Source: CADCTM01 sp049671305 (GTDB lineage Bacteria; Cyanobacteriota; Cyanobacteriia; Cyanobacteriales; Coleofasciculaceae). Taken from it: a stretch of DNA of 64,000 nt. Positions 1 through 8,121 of this stretch are shown piece by piece. The notes under the pieces are model-generated. The model ran no database searches. It saw only the letters and a program-made list of their open reading frames with translations, and was not told where the DNA came from. Each line of letters begins with the position of its first letter. The stretch's first letter is position 1. The stretch lies in NCBI GenBank assembly GCA_049671305.1, contig JBATUR010000013.1:85064-149063 (forward strand), given 5' to 3'. The translations under genes were made by a program, and so were the position numbers.

Positions 1-1
1 T

Positions 2-199
2 TCTAGCACCGATGTGCCTAATTATTTGTTGCGTTTGTGCGGTGTAAAAAATCCGCAATTTGGGGTCAGGAATGTAGGAGAAGCGATCGGTACTGCTGAG
101 TTTTTAGAGTTTGCTTTGCTCAACAAACGTGCCGATGGGAAATGGGCATTAGTTGAACCGTCAAAGCAAATTTTACAACAAATGTTGCAGCCTCGTTAA
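2..199 (+). CDS. 3' end of an unidentified protein (partial)
   Basis: An open frame enters from the left edge and stops at 197-199. It gives the last 65 or so residues of a protein that begins outside the window; the GTG at 14 is an internal valine more likely than a start. I recognise no family in the visible tail, which is hydrophilic, lacks cysteines apart from one, and has no membrane segment. It is followed by 142 bp without a gene. Function unknown. Confidence 0.45.
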   Translation, partial: SSTDVPNYLLRLCGVKNPQFGVRNVGEAIGTAEFLEFALLNKRADGKWALVEPSKQILQQMLQPR

Positions 200-341
200 A
201 TAATCGCTGTTTGGTCGATAGCAGTGATTTCAACTAACAAAAGAATTGAAGTAAGCAGCAACAGATAGCAATTATTTATTCCTTATTTTTGTTGTTGCTA
301 CTTCTTGAAATTTTACTTGCCAATTTATTGGTGAAACAATC

Positions 342-1148
342 ATGAAACGCCATCTCAAGTTTGCAATCAATGTTTTTGCTAGCTTACTGTTCATGGTATC
401 AGGAAATGTACGAGCTGCTCAAGCAGATGAGGTATGGCTGGATTTTTCGGTTCCCGAAGCTGATGTTATAGTTGCTTCAAAAGTAGATAATCAATCTTCG
501 TTACCACAAAAAAATGCAGGCACTGCCAAGCTAGTCGCACTTGATTTTAGTGTACAAAAGGCAGATAATTTAACTACATCTGTTACTGCTGTTTCCAAGA
601 AACCTGAACCAAGTAAGATTAAACCAAAGCTTACTGCTGTTTCCAAGAAACCTGAACCAAGTAAGATTAAACCAAAGCTACCCAAGCTAAAAAAGCCCTC
701 GTCTAAACCATCAGTTACTAATAGTAGCAGTAAGCAAGTAACGGCAATACGACGAGCAATTATTGGGCAAGAAAGTGCTGGAAAGTACTATATTGTTAAC
801 CCTCACAGTGGGGCTTTGGGTTACGGACAAGTAATGCCTGAAAATGTTGCTCCGTGGTCACGTGCTGCACTAGGTCGTGAAGTTTCTGGAGTGGAATTTC
901 TTAATAATCCTGAGCTTCAAATCTTAGTGATTGATCACAGACTCAATCAATACTTTAATCGAGCATTGAGGGTTACTGGAGGAGATGAAGCAACGGCTGT
1001 TAAGCGGGTAGCAGCTACCTGGTATTCGGGTAATCCTAACCTTTATACCTCAACCGTACCACAGTTTTACGACGGGCATCTTTATCCATCGATTGCTGAT
1101 TATAGCCAAAGTGTACTGCAACGATATCAGCAACAAATTCGAGGTTAA
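342..1148 (+). CDS. Secreted lytic transglycosylase (SLT domain) protein
   Basis: 268 residues. An N-terminal signal peptide (basic MKRHLK, hydrophobic core, cleavage near an A-A-Q-A motif around residue 28) suggests export to the periplasm. A low-complexity Lys/Pro/Ser-rich linker follows (about residues 80-128). Then comes a C-terminal domain resembling soluble lytic transglycosylases, with the catalytic-glutamate region IGQESAGKYY and the typical G-LGYGQVMPENV segment (about 140-170). Such enzymes cleave the glycan strands of peptidoglycan without water. The linker contains a perfect duplication of 16 codons. The gene stands alone, with a convergent terminator after it. Family assignment is fairly secure; the physiological role (wall remodelling, septal junctions, secretion) is not visible. 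Confidence 0.8.
   Translation: MKRHLKFAINVFASLLFMVSGNVRAAQADEVWLDFSVPEADVIVASKVDNQSSLPQKNAGTAKLVALDFSVQKADNLTTSVTAVSKKPEPSKIKPKLTAVSKKPEPSKIKPKLPKLKKPSSKPSVTNSSSKQVTAIRRAIIGQESAGKYYIVNPHSGALGYGQVMPENVAPWSRAALGREVSGVEFLNNPELQILVIDHRLNQYFNRALRVTGGDEATAVKRVAATWYSGNPNLYTSTVPQFYDGHLYPSIADYSQSVLQRYQQQIRG
583..678 (+). repeat. 48-bp perfect tandem duplication inside the transglycosylase gene
   Basis: Two identical 48-bp units, 583-630 and 631-678, encode two copies of a 16-residue unit beginning TAVSKKPEPSK. Because 48 is a multiple of three, the reading frame is kept. No base differs between the copies, which points to a recent duplication or active homogenisation. It lengthens the flexible linker between the signal peptide and the catalytic domain. 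Confidence 0.95.
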
Positions 1149-1178
1149 AATGTGCAGTTTGTACAACAGAATATTACT

Positions 1179-1207
1179 ATAAAGGGCAAGAACTACTTGC
1201 CCTTTAT
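1179..1207. terminator. Bidirectional hairpin terminator
   Basis: A perfect 12-bp stem (ATAAAGGGCAAG / CTTGCCCTTTAT) with a 5-nt loop lies between the convergent transglycosylase and DUF89 genes. The arms begin and end in A- and T-rich sequence, so it can serve both strands. Confidence 0.8.
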
Positions 1208-1224
1208 CTTTGTTTAGGAGTGGT

Positions 1225-2424
1225 TTATTCAACAAGCTGAATTATGCCCCATTGCCCATTTGTTAGCCAGTTAGGATCTTCTTTATTTAGCTTCTCTACT
1301 TGCTCTATCTGTAGTCCAACAGCTATTTCTGATTTGAGAGTTCTTAGCACTACTATTGGTGCTGGAAAGTAGCAAACAACATCTGCAAAATTAGTAGTAA
1401 ATGACCAATGCAAATCACCTAAACAACGGCGATAATTAGCATCTCCTTTAATGATAATTAAACTGGATTGTGCTAGTTGCTTCTTTAAGGCTTCTGGCAT
1501 TTCCCAAAACATCAAAGGTGATGTCCAAAAGTAATCATCATGACAAATTAAATGACCTTGAATAATATAATTTTGTAAGCGTTGGGCGAGCAACTGAACT
1601 TGTTTGTTATCATCAGCAGCCAAAATTGCTAAAGTGTCATGAACATCTTGAATTGTTGCATCAGAAACGAAGGTTGGATAAGGCTTTAAATGCAGGTAAA
1701 TTATCTCAGCAGCTTGACTGGTTAGTAAGAAATCTACTAAACATAAATCACCAAAAAGTTCAAGTCCAGCGTTGTCGATAATAAAATCAATTCTTACTTT
1801 ATTAAAGTTGCTGATCTTCTCGACAATTTGTGCTGTATCATCAATTAAAACCTGACTTTGTTCTAAACTAATTGCTTGCTGATTATTATCTTCAGTATTA
1901 ATAGGAAAAAGACTCATATCAGCTCGGTTACCCCATAAACAGAAGTAAAATAGTGCTATTAAGTTGCTATTATTTTGAGTATTGATTTGTGTGCTGAGTT
2001 CTCGAATTGAGCTAATTGCTGTTTCTAATCCTCGACGTTTTTGAAGGGCATAAGGATCTACACCAAAAGATCCTGGTAAGAAGTAGTGCGTTGCCTGAAG
2101 GATGCGACGATAGAAGTATGCTTCTGCAAAAAACCAAGGTATATCTATCCAATGTTTACCCATGAATGGTTGTAAATATCTATTCCAGTCAGCTACGTCT
2201 TGCCCTTGATCTGTTATATAAGATATTGTTTTTTCGGGTAGTTCCTGACTTAATGCTTCTAATTTATACACGATTTCTGTACAAAAGTCATTCTCAGAAA
2301 TTACCCGTTGCACAATTGCTGGCATCCGCTTGGTGAGAGTAAAGTAGGCAAAAGGGTTTGCCTCAGACATCATTTGTGGTGCCGGCAGGGGTATTTTAGG
2401 TTTAGAAAAGTTGTTTTCAGTCAC
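1225..2424 (-). CDS. DUF89 / ARMT1-like damage-control phosphatase family protein
   Basis: 399 residues, close to the size of stand-alone DUF89 proteins. The family's metal-binding signature is visible: FIIDNAGLELFGD in the middle and, near the C-terminus, KGDANYRRCLGD followed by LRTLKSEIAVGL. DUF89 proteins are metal-dependent phosphatases thought to hydrolyse damaged or excess phosphometabolites. The natural substrate cannot be read from the sequence, and the older methyltransferase label for ARMT1 is disputed. Start is GTG at 2424 with AGG a few bases upstream. It is divergent from the downstream lyase gene and convergent with the transglycosylase gene. Confidence 0.75.
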   Translation of the reverse strand: MTENNFSKPKIPLPAPQMMSEANPFAYFTLTKRMPAIVQRVISENDFCTEIVYKLEALSQELPEKTISYITDQGQDVADWNRYLQPFMGKHWIDIPWFFAEAYFYRRILQATHYFLPGSFGVDPYALQKRRGLETAISSIRELSTQINTQNNSNLIALFYFCLWGNRADMSLFPINTEDNNQQAISLEQSQVLIDDTAQIVEKISNFNKVRIDFIIDNAGLELFGDLCLVDFLLTSQAAEIIYLHLKPYPTFVSDATIQDVHDTLAILAADDNKQVQLLAQRLQNYIIQGHLICHDDYFWTSPLMFWEMPEALKKQLAQSSLIIIKGDANYRRCLGDLHWSFTTNFADVVCYFPAPIVVLRTLKSEIAVGLQIEQVEKLNKEDPNWLTNGQWGIIQLVE

Positions 2425-2621
2425 AGCACACCTACAGCGATTGAGTTTGATTGTACTGCCGCATTCTGTAGAATTATCGCTTTTTTCGTCTTGAGCAAGG
2501 ATTATTCCTGATGGCTGAACTCAGTTCTTGTATAAATGTGCTTAAATGTATTAAGAATATTAACAAGTGCTTGCGTAAAGTACAAAACTGCCAAAGTAGT
2601 TTCATTTGAGGAGTGACATTA

Positions 2622-3170
2622 GTGACATCACAGCGACAAATAGCTCAAATTGTTGAAGAATCCTTAATTACCAGCTTTTTCCAAAAATCAGCAGGTGACT
2701 GGCGCTCGGAGCGTCGTTATTACACGCTGCCTGACGGAGAGACTAAGGAAGTGGTGTCACTAATAAACATTCGTTTTTTGAAGCAAGGTTGTGCAGAATT
2801 GCTGGAATTAGAGCAGTTGCATAAGTTATCCGACGGTATCGTTTTAACTTGTGGTGCTCGTGTGAGTTGGAAAAGTACTGACTCAGTAACAGGGCGCAAG
2901 CAGTCAGAGGATTCGACTTTATTTGGAGCGTTAGGAAATATCTTATATCGCGATCGCGGTTTTGCAACCTCTAAACCTGTCACCGCTGATTTCTATTTCT
3001 CCAACCCTCAAACTTTGTGCTTAAAAACCGAATACAAAGGTTCGGTATTTGAGGAAGAATTAAAGCTAATAGGTGAAAATTATCGTACTCGCCAAACCAT
3101 TATTTCTCGCGCCGGTGAGCAGCAAATGATTGGTCAATATTTGGAAAAACGACTAGAAACAAAGTCATAA
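2622..3170 (+). CDS. Phycobiliprotein lyase, CpcS/CpeS-like
   Basis: 182 residues. The opening TSFFQKSAGDWRSERRYYTL matches the conserved N-terminal motif of CpcS/CpeS chromophore lyases, beta-barrel proteins that attach bilins to cysteines of phycobiliproteins. The rest (a D-R-G-F segment, then beta-strand-like blocks) fits the same fold. I chose the GTG at 2622 over the in-frame GTG at 2613 because a clean GAGGAG (2608-2613) sits 8 nt upstream of 2622 and overlaps the earlier codon. No phycobiliprotein gene is adjacent, so the target subunit cannot be inferred. It ends at a strong shared terminator. Confidence 0.75.
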   Translation: MTSQRQIAQIVEESLITSFFQKSAGDWRSERRYYTLPDGETKEVVSLINIRFLKQGCAELLELEQLHKLSDGIVLTCGARVSWKSTDSVTGRKQSEDSTLFGALGNILYRDRGFATSKPVTADFYFSNPQTLCLKTEYKGSVFEEELKLIGENYRTRQTIISRAGEQQMIGQYLEKRLETKS

Positions 3171-3182
3171 TATATGCAATCA

Positions 3183-3211
3183 AAAAGCCCTGGCAAGATA
3201 CCGGGGCTTTT
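3183..3211. terminator. Bidirectional intrinsic terminator between lyase gene and prfA
   Basis: An 11-bp stem (AAAAGCCCTGG / CCGGGGCTTTT, one G-T pair) with a 7-nt loop is flanked by A and T runs. It lies in the 65-bp gap between two convergent genes and can stop transcription from both. Confidence 0.85.
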
Positions 3212-3235
3212 CTAACTTAAATGACACTGCTTAAC

Positions 3236-4348
3236 TTATTTAAAAGATGGTGAATCAGTAGTCGAAGCAGCAAGCTCCTCTAAACGTTCTTGTTGATCCT
3301 GGCTAATACAAGATTGAATTAATTGCTCCAAATCACCTTCTAAAACTGGGCTAAGAGAAAAGTTTTGACCCAAACGATGATCAGTTACACGGTTATCTTT
3401 GTAATTGAAAGTACGAATTTTCTCAGAGCGAGAACCTGTTCCCACTTGCGATAACCGCCTTGATCTTACCTCTTCTTGTTGTTCTTGTAGTTTAATATCA
3501 TACAGTTTGGCACGAAGAATTTGCATCGCCCTTTCTCGGTTTTGCAATTGAGAGCGCTCTTCTGTACAAAAAACCCGAATTCCAGTCGGTTTGTGGATCA
3601 AGTCAACGGCGGTTTCCACTTTGTTGACATTTTGACCACCTGCACCACCAGAACGAGCGGTTTTTAGTTCGATATCTTTGGGGTCAATGTGGATTTCTAC
3701 ATCATCAACTTCTGGCATGACTGCCACTGTTGCCGTGGAAGTATGAACTCTGCCCCCCGCCTCAGTTACAGGTACACGCTGCACCCGATGAACGCCTGCT
3801 TCAAATTTCAGCTTACTGTAAACTTGGTCACCCTGAATTTCCAGAATTGCCTCTTTGAAACCCCCCATATCCGCCAGAGATTCACTCAGCAACTTGACTT
3901 TCCAGTTTTGCGTCTCGGCATAACGAGAATACATCCGCACCAAATCACCTGACCAAATACTAGCTTCATCGCCACCGGTACCAGCGCGAATTTCTAGCAT
4001 GATGTTTTTGTCATCATTGGGATCGCGAGGCAAAAGTAAAATTTTCAGACGTGTTTCTAGTTCTTCTAGTTTGGTCTGAAGTTCTTCAACTTCCAGCGCT
4101 GCCATTTCTTGCATTTCTGGATCGCTGCTTGCTTCTTTGTGAACACTACGCGCCCCAGCTAAATCGGATTGTGTTGTTTTCCAAGTCTCGTAGGTATTAA
4201 CAACTTCTTCTAGTGAGGAACGGGCAATGCTAATCCGTTGCATCTCCGTCGGATTTGTGGCGATGTCAGGATCAGCAAGTTGCCGCGTTAAGGCATTAAA
4301 AGTTTGTTCAACAGATTGTAATTTCTCCAGCAGATATGTTTCAGCCAT
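3236..4348 (-). CDS. prfA: Peptide chain release factor 1
   Basis: 370 residues, the usual length. It recognises UAA and UAG stop codons and triggers peptide release. The GGQ catalytic motif is present in GGAGGQNVNKVETAVDL, and the codon-recognition tripeptide PVT in RVPVTEAGG marks RF1 and not RF2. I start at ATG 4348 (MAETYLLEKL), which matches the family; an 18-residue upstream extension is unlikely. It follows rpmE in the same direction, but an intrinsic terminator lies between them, so it may have its own promoter in the roughly 40-bp space that also holds a HIP1 site (4356-4363). Confidence 0.96.
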   Translation of the reverse strand: MAETYLLEKLQSVEQTFNALTRQLADPDIATNPTEMQRISIARSSLEEVVNTYETWKTTQSDLAGARSVHKEASSDPEMQEMAALEVEELQTKLEELETRLKILLLPRDPNDDKNIMLEIRAGTGGDEASIWSGDLVRMYSRYAETQNWKVKLLSESLADMGGFKEAILEIQGDQVYSKLKFEAGVHRVQRVPVTEAGGRVHTSTATVAVMPEVDDVEIHIDPKDIELKTARSGGAGGQNVNKVETAVDLIHKPTGIRVFCTEERSQLQNRERAMQILRAKLYDIKLQEQQEEVRSRRLSQVGTGSRSEKIRTFNYKDNRVTDHRLGQNFSLSPVLEGDLEQLIQSCISQDQQERLEELAASTTDSPSFK

Positions 4349-4386
4349 GACTTGTGCGATCGCTCCATTAAAAAATAGCTCGGCAT

Positions 4387-4427
4387 AAAAACAAAACAAC
4401 ACCCAAGCAAGCTAGTTACTGGGTGTT
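4387..4427 (-). terminator. Intrinsic terminator at the end of the ribosomal protein run
   Basis: Read on the minus strand, an 8-bp stem (AACACCCA / TGGGTGTT, arms 4420-4427 and 4398-4405) begins 17 nt after the rpmE stop. It is followed directly by a T-rich tract (GTTTTGTTTTT). This is a standard intrinsic terminator and marks the likely end of the large ribosomal transcription unit. Confidence 0.8.
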
Positions 4428-4444
4428 ACAAAGTTTTGAAGCGG

Positions 4445-4690
4445 CTATTTTTTAGCTTCAGGCGCACTTGCAGCAGCATCTTCATCGAGCATTCCATATT
4501 TCCGCATAAAGCGCTCGACTCGTCCTTCGGTGTCAATCATTTTCTGTGTCCCTGTATAAAAGGGATGATTGCCCGACCAAACATCAACGTGAATTTCTGG
4601 TTGGGTTGAACCAATTGTCATTACAACTTCGCCGTTGCAATAAACTTTTGCATCTGGATACCACTTGGGATGAATATCAGGTTTAGCCAT
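4445..4690 (-). CDS. rpmE: 50S ribosomal protein L31 (zinc-free type)
   Basis: 81 residues starting MAKPDIHPKWYP. I use the ATG at 4690 because the longer frame adds 27 residues foreign to the family. L31 sits on the large subunit at the subunit bridge. The cysteines that bind zinc in C+ L31 are mostly gone: the first pair is reduced to one Cys (YCNGE) and the second region reads DVWSGNHPF. This should therefore be a zinc-independent form. The tail is alanine/glutamate rich. Last gene of the ribosomal run. Confidence 0.93.
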   Translation of the reverse strand: MAKPDIHPKWYPDAKVYCNGEVVMTIGSTQPEIHVDVWSGNHPFYTGTQKMIDTEGRVERFMRKYGMLDEDAAASAPEAKK

Positions 4691-4723
4691 AATTGCTCCT
4701 CTATTTTTTACTTTTTTCATTGC

Positions 4724-4762
4724 TATTTGTTGTTTGTAACTGCCGACAACAAACAACAAATA
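4724..4762. repeat. 14-bp perfect inverted repeat between rpsI and rpmE
   Basis: Arms 4724-4737 (TATTTGTTGTTTGT) and 4749-4762 are exact reverse complements with an 11-nt loop. The arms are made of TTGTT words like those at other junctions of this cluster. It may be a processing or attenuation hairpin, or a mobile low-complexity repeat. Confidence 0.85.
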
Positions 4763-4781
4763 ACCAACCACTACTACTAAT

Positions 4782-5195
4782 TTAGCGCTTCGAGTACTGT
4801 GGTGCTTTACGTGCTTTGTGTAAGCCGTATTTTTTACGCTCTTTTGCTCTGGGATCGCGGGTTAAGTAACCTTCGGTTTTTAGAGGTGAGCGGTTTTCTG
4901 GGTCAAGTTCACACAGTGCTCTTGCTACTCCTAGGCGAATTGAGTCAGATTGTCCGGTTAAGCCACCACCGTGAGCATTAACCAAAATATCGTACTCATT
5001 TTCCAAACCTAAAGTTTCCAGTGGCGATTTGGCAACGGAAATGTAGGTGGAATTGTAGTTAAAGTAATTGTCGCCTGGTCGTCCGTTGACAACAAGTTGA
5101 CCGCTACCGGGAACTAGGCGCACTCGTGCAACTGAGGCTTTACGACGACCGGTTCCCCAGTATACGGCGCGATCGCTTTGTTCTACTGCTTGCAT
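4782..5195 (-). CDS. rpsI: 30S ribosomal protein S9
   Basis: 137 residues. It contains the S9 signatures YWGTGRRKASVARVRL at the N-terminus, GGGLTGQSDSIRLGVARAL in the middle and the basic tail ending PQYSKR, whose terminal Lys-Arg reaches the P-site tRNA. Its ATG shares the A of the rplM stop codon (TAATG), so translation is coupled with L13, as in most bacteria. Confidence 0.97.
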   Translation of the reverse strand: MQAVEQSDRAVYWGTGRRKASVARVRLVPGSGQLVVNGRPGDNYFNYNSTYISVAKSPLETLGLENEYDILVNAHGGGLTGQSDSIRLGVARALCELDPENRSPLKTEGYLTRDPRAKERKKYGLHKARKAPQYSKR

Positions 5196-5650
5196 TAGTT
5201 ATTTGCTCCTGGAATAGTTTTGATTTCTAAGACTTGTGGCTGTTGTGCGGCATGGGGATGAGTATCACCAGCGTAAACTTTCAGCTTGGTAAACAGTTGG
5301 CGTCCCAGGGAATTCTTGGGCAACATCCCTTTCACAGCCTGCTCAATAATCCGCTCTGGCAAGCGGTCTTGTAATTTGGCAAAAGTTTCGGTTTTCATAC
5401 CGCCTGGGCGTCCTGAATGGCGGCGATAAAGCTTTTGAGAGCTTTTTTTGCCAGTGACAACCACTTTTTCGGCGTTGATAACTACAACAAAATCACCTGT
5501 ATCCATATGAGGAGTATAGGTAGGTTTGTTTTTACCTCTAAGAACCATAGCAATTTCACTTGCCAAGCGTCCTAATCGCATTTCGCTGGCATCAACAACG
5601 TGCCAATTTCTTTCTATTGTGTCGTGGGGGGGGAGGTAGGTTTTTTCCAT
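5195..5650 (-). CDS. rplM: 50S ribosomal protein L13
   Basis: 151 residues, the usual size. Recognised by NWHVVDASEMRLGRLASEIA near the start, GDFVVVINAEKV in the middle and KGMLPKNSLGRQLFTKLKVY. It is an early-assembly large-subunit protein. It is followed by rpsI with a one-base stop/start overlap and preceded by truA in the order usual for cyanobacteria. Confidence 0.97.
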   Translation of the reverse strand: MEKTYLPPHDTIERNWHVVDASEMRLGRLASEIAMVLRGKNKPTYTPHMDTGDFVVVINAEKVVVTGKKSSQKLYRRHSGRPGGMKTETFAKLQDRLPERIIEQAVKGMLPKNSLGRQLFTKLKVYAGDTHPHAAQQPQVLEIKTIPGANN

Positions 5651-5676
5651 CGGGCTGGTTTTTCGCGTTACAAAGT

Positions 5677-6516
5677 TTAAGTTTTCGGGGTAGTTGAGGG
5701 CAGGAGAAATTTTGGCTGTGTATCAAACCAAATAGCAGGCGGGAAAGGCGAGTCTGGGTATCCCACACGCAGCAAACAAAGTCCTTTTGCTGGTGCTGCA
5801 TATTTCACTTCTTCTCGTCGTTGATTGACCCAGATATCTGTGAATTGTTGGGGATCTAGTTCTCCCTTTCCTACTTGTACCAGCATTCCTACCAATAGTC
5901 GTACCATGCCATACAAAAATCCGTTTGCCTGAATTTCTATATGAATAAATGAGTCGTTACGATAACATTGTGTCGCTTGGACATCTACCCAAGAATGCTT
6001 TCGCCCTGAATTGGCACGGTGAAATGCTGCCAAATGGTGCGATCCTTTTAAGGGAGTTAAAGCGGACTCAATTAACGATTCATCTAAGGGTGCATGATAA
6101 TAATGCCAACAAAAAGGTCGCACAAATAAGTTTGGTCGGGCTTCGCAATAGATGGTATATCGATAACGACGCCAGATGGCACTAAATCGGGCGTGCCAAT
6201 CAGTTGCCACTGCTGCCGAAGCTCGAATTAAGATGTCTTCTGGCAGCCGACTGTTGAGAACTGCTGCCCAACGTTGGGCGGGGATGGGACTTGCGGTGTT
6301 AAAGTGTGCTACTTGAGCGGCGGCATGAACTCCTGTATCCGTCCGACCGGCTGCATGGAGGATTACGGGTCGCTGTTCTATGGTAGAAAGGACTTTTTCG
6401 ATTTCCTCCTGCACACTGCGATGGCGCGGCTGCCGTTGCCACCCATAAAAATATGTACCCAGGTATTGAATAACCAGGGCAATTCTTTGGGTTGGGATGG
6501 CATCGGTCGTGGACAT
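5677..6516 (-). CDS. truA: tRNA pseudouridine synthase A
   Basis: 279 residues. The catalytic motif AAGRTDTGVHAAAQVAHF carries the nucleophilic aspartate, and the RYRYTIY and GFLYGMVRLLVGMLVQVG blocks complete the TruA pattern. The enzyme converts U38-U40 of the tRNA anticodon arm to pseudouridine. Placement between rplQ and rplM is common in cyanobacteria. The gap to rplM is 26 bp, so the two are probably cotranscribed. Confidence 0.95.
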   Translation of the reverse strand: MSTTDAIPTQRIALVIQYLGTYFYGWQRQPRHRSVQEEIEKVLSTIEQRPVILHAAGRTDTGVHAAAQVAHFNTASPIPAQRWAAVLNSRLPEDILIRASAAVATDWHARFSAIWRRYRYTIYCEARPNLFVRPFCWHYYHAPLDESLIESALTPLKGSHHLAAFHRANSGRKHSWVDVQATQCYRNDSFIHIEIQANGFLYGMVRLLVGMLVQVGKGELDPQQFTDIWVNQRREEVKYAAPAKGLCLLRVGYPDSPFPPAIWFDTQPKFLLPSTTPKT

Positions 6517-6522
6517 AGCTAA

Positions 6523-6563
6523 TTAAAAATTAAAAATGTGACAAATACATTTTTAATTTTTAA
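6523..6563. repeat. 17-bp perfect inverted repeat between rplQ and truA
   Basis: Arms 6523-6539 and 6547-6563 are perfect reverse complements with a 7-nt loop, made almost wholly of TTAAAAA words. It nearly fills the 52-bp gap between rplQ and truA. With A/T runs on both strands it could act as a weak terminator or an RNA-processing site. Confidence 0.85.
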
Positions 6564-6568
6564 CCTCC

Positions 6569-6919
6569 TCAAACTAACTCGATAATTGCCATTTCGGCAT
6601 TATCACCACGACGAGGCATGGTTCTCAAGACACGGGTGTAGCCACCATTGCGATCGCCATAGCGTTCTTTTGCGCCTTCAAATAAAGCATGGACTAGTTG
6701 TTTGTCATATATATAGCCCATTGCTTGACGCCGTGAGGATAGAGAACCATCCTTGGCTAAGGTAATCATTTTTTCGACTTGTGAGCGAACTGCTTTCGCC
6801 CTAATTTTGGTCGTGGTAATTCGACCATGACGAATTAGTTCTGTTGATAAGGCTCTCATTAATGCCTTACGTTGATCTGCGGGTTTTCCCAATAGTGGTA
6901 CACGACGACTGTGACGCAT
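6569..6919 (-). CDS. rplQ: 50S ribosomal protein L17
   Basis: 116 residues. The N-terminal MRHSRRVPLLGKPADQRKAL and the C-terminal GGYTRVLRTMPRRGDNAEMAIIEL are diagnostic. L17 lies near the polypeptide exit tunnel. It follows rpoA after a 73-bp gap, the normal bacterial order. Confidence 0.97.
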   Translation of the reverse strand: MRHSRRVPLLGKPADQRKALMRALSTELIRHGRITTTKIRAKAVRSQVEKMITLAKDGSLSSRRQAMGYIYDKQLVHALFEGAKERYGDRNGGYTRVLRTMPRRGDNAEMAIIELV

Positions 6920-6992
6920 TGTTTTTGCTTCCTATACGCTCCAAAATAATGATTAAAAATGGGGAATTAGTTGTTTCTTCCCCTTGTCTTGG

Positions 6993-7937
6993 TTATGTAG
7001 TTTTTGCCGCTTTTTCATGGGGCAGTGTAATTCCCAAGCGTCGCTGCAAGGCTTCGATCACTTCTTCTGCAGACTTTAGACCAAAGTTTTTAATTTCTAA
7101 GAGGTCTTCCTGGCTATAGTCCAGTAAGTCGGCGACAGAATTGATTTGTGCACGTTTCAGGCAGTTATAAGCCCGCACTGAAAGTTGCAGTTCTTCAATG
7201 GGAATTTGACCGTTGGGGTCTTGTTCGTCTGGATACTCGTCTTTAGGCGACTCTAAATCGGTATCTTTTAAAGGATTAAACAAATCTACCAAGAGATTTG
7301 CTGCTTGACGAAGAGATTCTTTGGGAGACAAACTGCCGTTTGTCCAAATGTCCAAAATCAAGCGGTCTTTTTCTAGAGAGCCGTCAATGCGGGCATCTTC
7401 AACGCTGTAGTTTACCTTATTGACTGGCATAAAGACAGCATCAATCTGGAGAAAGTCTACAGCAGAGGCATCTTCGCGTCCTCGGTCTACTGACCGATAG
7501 CCTTTACCTTTTTCGATGCGAAATTCCATCTCTAGTCTTGCTCCATCTGCCAGAGTAGCGATGTATTGACCAGGGTCAACAATTTCTACCTCAGAGGGTA
7601 AGTCAAACTGAGCCGCTCTCACGGTTGCAGGTCCTGTGATGTTGACCCGACCAATTTGAGGCGCAGATGTATAGCTTTTGAGGACAATTTCCTTCATGTT
7701 CAGGAGAATTTCTAGAACATCCTCTCGCACCCCTTCAATCGTCGCAAATTCATGGTTAACCCCAGCAATGCGCACGGCTGTTACAGCGGCACCTTCTAGG
7801 TTTGACAGTAGAACTCGCCTTAAGGCATTTCCTACTGTTGTGCCTTGTCCACGTTCTAGAGGCTCCAAGACAAATTTGCTATACTGCCCTTGATTCTTCA
7901 GTGTTTTGGACTCTATACACTCAATCGAAAACGCCAC
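6993..7937 (-). CDS. rpoA: DNA-directed RNA polymerase alpha subunit
   Basis: 314 residues from GTG 7937 (translated MAFSIECIES). A GGGAGG sequence lies 7 nt upstream of this GTG and inside the longer frame from 7958, so the shorter start is preferred. The N-terminal domain has the dimerisation and assembly motif VLEPLERGQGTTVGNALRRVLLSNLEGAAVTAVRI. The C-terminal domain, which binds UP elements and activators, ends with SVADLLDYSQEDLLEIKNFG and a helical tail. The two are joined by an acidic, proline-containing linker. A 184-bp gap separates it from rpsK, longer than most in the cluster. Confidence 0.97.
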   Translation of the reverse strand: MAFSIECIESKTLKNQGQYSKFVLEPLERGQGTTVGNALRRVLLSNLEGAAVTAVRIAGVNHEFATIEGVREDVLEILLNMKEIVLKSYTSAPQIGRVNITGPATVRAAQFDLPSEVEIVDPGQYIATLADGARLEMEFRIEKGKGYRSVDRGREDASAVDFLQIDAVFMPVNKVNYSVEDARIDGSLEKDRLILDIWTNGSLSPKESLRQAANLLVDLFNPLKDTDLESPKDEYPDEQDPNGQIPIEELQLSVRAYNCLKRAQINSVADLLDYSQEDLLEIKNFGLKSAEEVIEALQRRLGITLPHEKAAKTT

Positions 7938-8121
7938 GGAGTAACCTCCCTTATTCATAAATCCCCAGAGAAAGCACTTTTTGAAGGCGCTTTCTTATTC
8001 GATTGCTCCTAACCTACAAGCCGGTGCTAGGCGCTAATGAGCGAAGTCTCAGCCGATTAAATGACTTGGTTAGAGTATTTATTTCTTCTGACACTTCTCT
8101 CAATTTCAGACAAGTTGATAA

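Noticed and set aside
491..685. Minus-strand open frame with repeated FGLILLGSGFLETAVS
   Set aside because: It is the reverse strand of the 48-bp tandem duplication inside the transglycosylase gene; the repeat keeps the frame open by chance.
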